Assembly: GCF_030272615.1 (NCBI RefSeq) | Contig: NC_081410.1 | Coordinates: forward strand, 128,269,640-128,333,639 | DNA length: 64,000 nt | From: Cryptomeria japonica | Taxonomy: Eukaryota; Streptophyta; Pinopsida; Cupressales; Cupressaceae | Direction of reading: 5' to 3' | Shown: positions 58,170 to 64,000 of the stretch, one piece after another | Layout: each line of letters starts with the position of its first letter | Position numbering within the stretch: position 1 is the first letter of the stretch | Notes under the pieces: model-generated | What the model saw: only the letters and a program-made list of their open reading frames with translations | The model's database searches: none | Told to the model about the DNA's origin: nothing | Translations under genes and position numbers: made by a program

Positions 58170-59400
58170 GTGAACATTGGGAGTCAAGAGACACCACACA
58201 TCATTCATTTAGCTCAATCACTATCAACAGAAGAGTTAAAAGATTTCAGCAACCTTTTTTTAGAAAAGAAGATCAACTTTGCATGGACATACTCAGATAT
58301 GCCAGGACTAGATCCTGATCTCATCATGCATCACCTCTCTATTACACTAGGAGTTAAACCAGTCAAGCAAAAACTCCGTAAGATGCATCCCCATGTGGCA
58401 CTGCTAGTCAAGGCTGAACTAGAGAAGTTGCTAAAAGATGGATTTATTAGAGCTATAGAATATGCAGAATGGATATCAAATATTGTACCTGTATCAAAAG
58501 CGAACAAATTTATTAGAGTTTGCACAAACTTCATGGATCTCAACAAAGCATGTCCGAAAGATGATTTTCTGTTGCCCAACATTGACATGATAGTAGATAT
58601 GACTGCTGGATATTCGATGTATTCATTAATGGATGGATTCTCTGGTTACAATCAAATCAAGATAACGCTTGAAGATCAAGAAAAGACAACTTTCACATGT
58701 GCATGGGGAACCTTCTGCTGGAATGTTATGCTGTTTGGGCTAAAGAATGCGGGAGCAACTTACCAAAGAGTGGTCGGTAACCACTATCTTCCATGATATG
58801 ATGCATAAAAACATGGAAGATTATGTTGATGACACCCTAGTAAAGACTATGAAGAGATCTACGCACATTCAAGAGCTAGGCCTCATACTAGATAGAATGA
58901 AAAGATTCAAGCTCCGGTTAAATCCTAAAAAGTGTGCATTTGGGGTAACATCAAGAAAATTGCTTGGTTACATAATTTCAAAAAAAGGAATTGAGGTTGA
59001 CCCTGAAAAGGTCCAAGCTATAATGGAAATGCCTCCACCCAAGAATATCAGTCAAATGAGAAGTTTACAAGGCTGTCTTCAATCAATAAGGCGTTTTATA
59101 TCTCAGATAGCCGACAAAGCTCAACCCTTCACGAAGGTATTAAGGAAAGGGATTCAATACAACTGGGATAAAGATTGTGAACAACATTTACAAAAAATCA
59201 AAGAATATCTTTCTAATCCACCCATATTAATGCCACTAATTCAAGATAAGCCACTAATCATGTACATATCAGCTATAGATACTTCACTAGGGGCACTTCT
59301 GGCACAACAAGATGACAATAAAAAGGAATGAGCTATCTATTACATCAGCAGAATATTGGTGTCATATTAAATGAAATACACTATAATAGAGAAGGCATGC
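58170..59400 (+). pseudogene. Tat reverse transcriptase and RNase H
   Basis: RT starts FAWTYSDMPGLDPDLIMHHL; motifs FIRVCTNFMDLNKACPKDDF, SLMDGFSGYNQI and FGLKNAGATYQR lie in frame 3, then after a frameshift at about 58785 KNMEDYVDDTLVKT with the YVDD active site intact in frame 1. RSLQGCLQSIRRFI and the connection domain follow; the RNase H start is MYISAIDTSLGALLAQQ, then stops at 59329 and 59368, TIIEKACLTLVFASQKLRHY. Dead through one frameshift and several stops, but catalytic motifs are well kept. Confidence 0.92.
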
Positions 59401-60066
59401 TTAACATTGGTCTTTGCATCACAAAAATTAAGGCACTATATGTTGGCACACTCTATTAAGCTGGTAGCTAAGATTGATCCACTCAAATATCATCTCAGTA
59501 AAGCAATGCTTACAGGAAGACTGGCCAAATGGGTCATGGTCCTTATAGAATTTGATATTGAATATGTGGAACGTAAAGCCAAAGGACAAGTTATTGCAAA
59601 CCAACTTGATGAGGCTCCACTTGAAAGTCAACCTCTGCATATAGAATTCCCAGATGAATCAATCATGCACCTTACTGAACAATCATGGAAGATGTTCTTT
59701 GATGGGTCTTTCACTCAACATGGTTTTGGTGCCGGAATAATTTTTATTACTCAAAAATATTCAATTCCGAAAGCTTACAAGATTCTCTTCACCTGCACAA
59801 ACAACATTGTAGAATATGAAGCTTTGGTAAACGGGGTCAAGCTGGCCATCGAGTGGAAGATAGTTGAATTACACATCTATGGAGATTCTCAACTCATTAT
59901 CAACCAAATCAATGATCTATATCAGATAAGAGATAAGAAACTGATGCCTTATAAGAGAATGGTGGATGATCTCAAGAAATACTTTGCCTTCGTATTGTTT
60001 CAACAGATCCCCAGAACAACAAATAGAGTAGCGGATGTAATGGCCACTTTGGCATCTATACCATAG
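59401..60066 (+). pseudogene. Tat second RNase H (archaeal-type)
   Basis: After the RNase H/tether segment come the four acidic signature sites: MFFDGSFTQHGFGAG (Asp), NIVEYEALVNGVKLA (Glu), HIYGDSQLIINQI (Asp) and RVADVMATLASIP (Asp). All are retained. This extra domain is diagnostic for the Tat lineage. Confidence 0.88.
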
Positions 60067-61430
60067 CTACAAGAGTCTAATTTTCGCTTTGAATTCCTGG
60101 TGGAAGAGTTACATTATCCTGCCTATGATTCTCCTGAGTCCCAGATGGTCTGGTCTATTATTGGACATGACTCATCTCGTTATAGCCACATTTACTCTTA
60201 CCTGCGTGACCAAGTTGTCCCTGCTAATCTTTCTCGAAACGAAAAAAGGAACCTAATCCGAAATGCGTCATGGTATGTCATCATTGCTAATGACCTATTC
60301 AAGCGAGGTTTAGATAATACTTTGCTTAGATGTCTGAAAACCGAAGAGTCCCAACGCGCATTATTCGAGGTTCATGAAGGTGTTTGTGGATCCCATTCGA
60401 ACAGTCTAACTTTAGCACGAAAACTACTAAGGGCTAGCTACTACTGGCCAGACATGGAGAAAGAAGCTATACAATTTGCTAAAACATGTGAAAAGTGTTA
60501 ACTACATGGGCACCTTATCCATGCTCCTGCAAGAGATCTCCTACCCTTTGTGACACACTAGCCCTTTCAACAATGGGCATTTAATCTGATTGGCTAAATA
60601 TATCCTGCATCATCTAATGGACACAAATTTATTATCACTGCCACTAAGTACTTCACTAAGTGGGTAGAAGCAGTTCCGCTCATCAAATAAACCGACAAAC
60701 AAGTAGCTCTCTTCATTCTTAATTATATCATCTGCAGGTATGGTATACCTTCATCCATTATAACTGACAATGGAGGACAATTCAAGAACAAAGATCTAGA
60801 CGAACTCTGTGAGAAATTTAAAATCAAACAACACTGGTCCTCAGTATATTATCCTCAAGGTAATGGACAAGTAGAGGCATCTAACAAAAACCTACTGACT
60901 ATCTTGCATAGAACAATGATCAAATCCGGGAAGGATTGGCATCTATAACTCAATCTTGCATTATGGGCTTATAGAACAAGTATTAGAACACCTATTGGGG
61001 CTACACCTTTCTCTTTGGTGTATGGGTCTGAAGCAATATTACCTATTGAAGTAGAAATACCATCTCTAAGAGTTTCCTTGCAAGGTCTTGTTATTGATGA
61101 AGACTATAGAATATCTAGATTGCAAGAGCTCGAATTGCTGGATGAACGTTGACAAGTGGAGTTGGATCATCTCAGAGTGTATCAAAAGAGAATGTCTAGA
61201 GGATATAACAAAAAGGTTCGACACTGAGAATTTCAAGTTGGTGACTTAGTTCTAAGAGAAAATCCTAAAAATATCAATTTCAAGACAACAAAGGGAAGTT
61301 TGAACCCAACTGGCTGGGTCCCTATATCGTTACTGCAACTTTCAGCTATGGTGCTTATCAACTCTCAACATCAGAAGGAGAACGGCTCCGCAAACTGATC
61401 AACACCATCCATCTGAAGAAATTCTTCACC
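60067..61430 (+). pseudogene. Tat integrase
   Basis: HHCC zinc domain: HEGVCGSHSNSLTLARKLL, YYWPDMEKEAIQFAKTCEKC. Core: QWAFNLIG, FTKWVEAVPLIK, ITDNGGQFKNKDLDELCEKF, YYPQGNGQVEASNKNLL, giving the DDE residues Asp, Asp and Glu. C-terminal: FQVGDLVLRENPKN, then after a frameshift near 61285 WLGPYIVTATFSYGAYQL, GERLRKLINTIHLKKFF and TAA. At least seven stops in the core frame, most explicable as CAA, CAG, CGA or TGG mutations. Confidence 0.92.
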
Positions 61431-61468
61431 TAAATATTCTCTGCTCCAGCAGCTTATACAACGAAAAA

Positions 61469-61690
61469 GTCCTAAAAAAAATCCTAAAAATCAGAAAAAG
61501 TCTTGGAAAAATCCTAAAAATCAGAAAAAGTCCTGAAGAAATCCTAAAAATCAGAAAAAGTCCTAAGAATTCCTAAAAATAAGAAAACGTCCTAAAGAAA
61601 TTAAAAAAAGAAAAGAAAAGAAAACGTCCTGAAGAAATTCAAAAAAAAAGGAAAAAGAAAGAAAAAGAAAAAAGAAAAAAAGAGAGAAAA
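61469..61690 (+). repeat. Purine-rich tandem repeat, about 30-bp unit
   Basis: Units of GTCCTAAAGAAATCCTAAAA plus ATCAGAAAAA type start at 61469, 61500, 61530, 61560, 61589 and 61626, increasingly A/G-rich to the right. It begins just after the integrase stop. Confidence 0.9.
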
Positions 61691-61696
61691 AGCCTT

Positions 61697-61780
61697 GGTG
61701 AAAACCTGGTAAACAGGCACCTTGGTAAAAAAAAAAGGAATCTTTGCCAAGTAGGTGAAAACCTGGCAAACAAGCACCTC
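61697..61780 (+). repeat. Two-copy 56-bp repeat
   Basis: GGTGAAAACCTGG followed by AAACA and GCACCT occurs at 61697 and 61753. Confidence 0.8.
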
Positions 61781-63477
61781 TTGTACTCAAGCGCTCCATC
61801 TATCAACACAACGTTGGCATTCTCCCTTTCATGCATCTTTGCTTTCGCTTGTACATATTTCAGTCACTTTTGTGACATCCTAGTTCGGCTTGAAACCGAT
61901 CATTGTCATAGTCTTAGGTTAATTGAAAAGAACACATTACATGTCCTAAGCAGTGTCAACCAAGTCAATCTTATGTCAGTGAAACCTGGTCGTCCACTCC
62001 GACTTAGTCACCTGTCTCCTGACTATTGAAGAGTTTTATCACTGAGTTAACAAGCAAAACAACATAATGGAAAACAATCACTAAACAATGTGAGCTATGC
62101 TTAAAACTTTTCTTTGAGTGCTGTCTTTTATATTGGTTTTCGATTATTATCCCTCTGAGTAACTTGAGGAAGTCTATCTTGACTAAGAGGAGCAAGGATT
62201 GGGGGCATAATATTTTCTTGTTTTCTGCTTGTAGGAATGATCCCAATGATCTGGAAACATCTAAATTAGCTGGGTGTCTGTAATAAGAGCCTTCACATCA
62301 AGGTGGAATCTCCTCACATACCTCGACTCCGTTTATTTGAATGCTACAGGGAGGTTCCCATCATCCCTTTGTTCATTTTGAGGGAATTTCTTTATCATGC
62401 AATCCGAGTCCCTGTGAAATCTGTCCAAGGATATGAACGAAAAAAAGGTCATTGTGGACAAGATCATTAATATTGCACATGAAAAAGAAGGAACTCTACT
62501 CTGCCTGCTATAATTGTAAAACGCTCAGTGATGAAACTTAAGCATTTCAAATCCAGTGACTAGGTTTAGGTTGCATCTCGTTTTGCATCTCATCTTGCAT
62601 TTCATTCTGCATCTCATGAATTTCAAGTGATTTTGATATAGTAACAATGCTTTCTCTATCTTTTGAATGAGAGTTGGAAACATCATCATTTCTTCACTAA
62701 GTGGTCTCTTTTCATCATTTCTCCGATCGAGTACTTGTGTTTTTGAGATATTAGCTGCATACATAAGCATCTTATATAGATTCATACATTTCATTATTAC
62801 TCATTTGCATTCATCTTATTGCATATAAAAAAAAACATGAAAAATTTGCATTATTCATTATTCATTATTCATTCACATTCATTTATTTACATATGAAAAG
62901 AAAGAAAAATAGACACCCATATTCCATTTGCATTGCATACATTCATGCTGAAAAGAAATGCATACATATATAATAAAGCATATAGAACAACATCTCATAA
63001 TCAATCAACACAAGTACGATGAAATCAAATCAAGAGCTTGTAAATCGGCTGTCTTGAGTCCATTTTCGGGATTGAAATCGAAATCTGATGTCAACTCTCT
63101 CATCGAAATTTCACAAAATTTGGACCACTTAGCGCTTTTCATCAAAAGCTCATTCTCTCTTCTAATTGCACTCAATTTCCCGTTAATCAACGCTGAATCT
63201 CAATTTAATTTCTACAAATCAACTTTGCGCTCAATTTCTTGCTAAAATTTAAAAAATTCCTCTAAATCAATTTGTGCTCAAACAACTTATCATCGCTAAA
63301 AATTGCCTATCATCATGAACCCTCACTATCTTTCGATTTCACCCTCGAGGGGGCATACTCGTGACCTTATGACCTCACATTCTTCAATGTCGAGAAAATT
63401 TTCAAATCTTCACTGAAAGACGAGCAAAAAATCTTTTTCAACTAAAGAAAATCAATCAAATCCTCATCGCTAGGGGC
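61781..63477 (+). other. Tat 3' untranslated region
   Basis: No coding pattern. Holds short iterations of TTGCATCTCATC (62570-62615) and CATTATTCATTATTC (62850-62880), and two PPT-like sites followed by GCATA: ATTGGGGGCATA near 62198 and CGAGGGGGCATA near 63345. Neither is followed by an LTR start. Confidence 0.6.
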
Positions 63478-64000
63478 ATCTCAACTTCACCGCTTTATAT
63501 CAAGTTGAGATCTTTCGATCATCTGAATCAAATCAATCGCTAGGGGCATATCAGTTTCATCGCTTCAAATCAAACTGATATTTGTCTTTTATCTGAATCA
63601 ATCTCTTAACATTAATCATTTTCATCGCTTTTCATCAAGCTGATTATTCGTTTAAACTCAATCAAGGGTTTAAAGAGTTTCTTTGACCACTCAATCTAAG
63701 TAGGTGTTCAGTATTCGTTGCTTTGGATCAAGCTGGATAGTTTATCTTCATCATATCTTGATCAATCAAGTTCAAGATCGATTTTATCATCACTCACCGT
63801 GTCTAGATCAATCAAGTTCTAGATCAGTAAGATCCGCTTCTTGATCAATCAAGTTCAAGTTTGGTATCTTTTGTTTTCTATCATTCCTAAGTTCAATCAA
63901 GTTCGGGAATGATATCGCTTTAATCAGACTTCATTCAGCTTCGTCGCTTTGAAACAAGCTAAATACCTCGCTTTTCATCTAGTTTGTGATCAATCAAGTT
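63478..64000. repeat. Array of small stem-loops with conserved loop and changing arms
   Basis: Type 1 has 10-bp arms around a 14-nt loop of the form CATCGCTTtnnATC: arms 63478-63487/63502-63511 (perfect), 63548-63557/63572-63581 (perfect), 63613-63622/63637-63646 (8 of 10), 63932-63941/63956-63965 (8 of 10), and a degenerate one at 63706-63739. Type 2 has 4-8 bp arms around ATCAATCAAGTT or a variant: 63755-63760/63773-63778, 63802-63806/63819-63823, 63840-63843/63856-63859, 63880-63887/63906-63913. The array continues past the window edge. Confidence 0.85.

Larger units (their letters stand above)
50441..64000 (+). mobile_element. Tat-lineage Ty3/gypsy retrotransposon, incomplete at the right edge
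   Basis: 5' LTR, PBS, a 2-kb leader, gag, protease, G-patch, RT, RNase H, a second archaeal-type RNase H, integrase and a long 3' UTR. The second RNase H before integrase and the very long untranslated regions are Tat/Ogre hallmarks (established). Gag to RT lie in one frame, broken only by stops to about 58785; one frameshift precedes the RT active site and another lies near 61285. No 3' LTR start (TGTAATACCC) occurs before the window ends. Confidence 0.92.

Noticed and set aside
61469-61690. CRISPR-like array
   Set aside because: Units of about 30 bp are contiguous with no unique spacers and grade into A-rich sequence; it is a tandem repeat in a plant retrotransposon.
62198-63357. Polypurine tract marking the 3' LTR of the Tat element
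   Set aside because: GGGGGCATA occurs at two places, but neither is followed by the TGTAATACCC start of the 5' LTR, so the 3' LTR must lie outside the window.

Overview
The window reads as nuclear DNA of a seed plant with a very large, repeat-choked genome. A gymnosperm, most likely a conifer, is my best inference. The reasons are one ordinary plant gene stretched over 29.4 kb by introns of 8.2 and 17.4 kb, and the surrounding plant-type transposable elements: L1-like LINEs with a plant RNase H domain, a Tat-lineage Ty3/gypsy element, TRIM, hAT and MITE elements. The species cannot be read from the sequence. No rRNA, tRNA or CRISPR feature was seen. Almost every open frame visible by eye is a decayed transposon fragment.

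Layout. 1-2020: 3' half of a degenerate LINE (zinc-binding segment and RNase H). 2021-7120: a minus-strand, pol-less LTR retrotransposon encoding one long frame (coiled coil, five CCHC knuckles, long tail), inserted at its right edge into a tandem array (7121-9048) with an 890-bp unit rich in hairpins. 9049-10550: probable LINE 3' UTR ending in a poly(A) tail. 10551-40415: promoter region and a nine-exon gene (270 codons including stop) for a membrane protein with a signal peptide, one C2H2 finger, a Cys-rich segment and a transmembrane helix. It was found by splice-site reading; its phases are consistent from ATG to stop. Intron 1 holds a TRIM, a TIR element with GACTCGG subterminal repeats, a solo LTR with intact target duplication, and older LTR pieces. 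Intron 6 holds a minus-strand Ty3/gypsy element whose 5' LTR is split by a hAT element.

40416-46200: AT-rich DNA with several tandem modules and a MITE. 46200-47640: 5' half of a second LINE (ORF1 and the start of the endonuclease). 47641-49474: broken minus-strand coiled-coil frame. 49451-50440: LTR-like block. 50441-64000: a Tat-lineage element (5' LTR, PBS, leader full of TCGTACGA palindromes, gag, protease, G-patch, RT, RNase H, second RNase H, integrase, long 3' UTR with tandem repeats). It runs off the right edge before any 3' LTR.

The most unusual signals are two arrays of small stem-loops: the 890-bp units at 7.1-9.0 kb and the right edge from 63478. In the clearest cases loop sequence or loop length is kept while the stem arms change together. 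Others are the five-knuckle pol-less polyprotein, the G-patch in the gypsy element, and the hidden gene with a zinc finger on the predicted lumenal side of a membrane.
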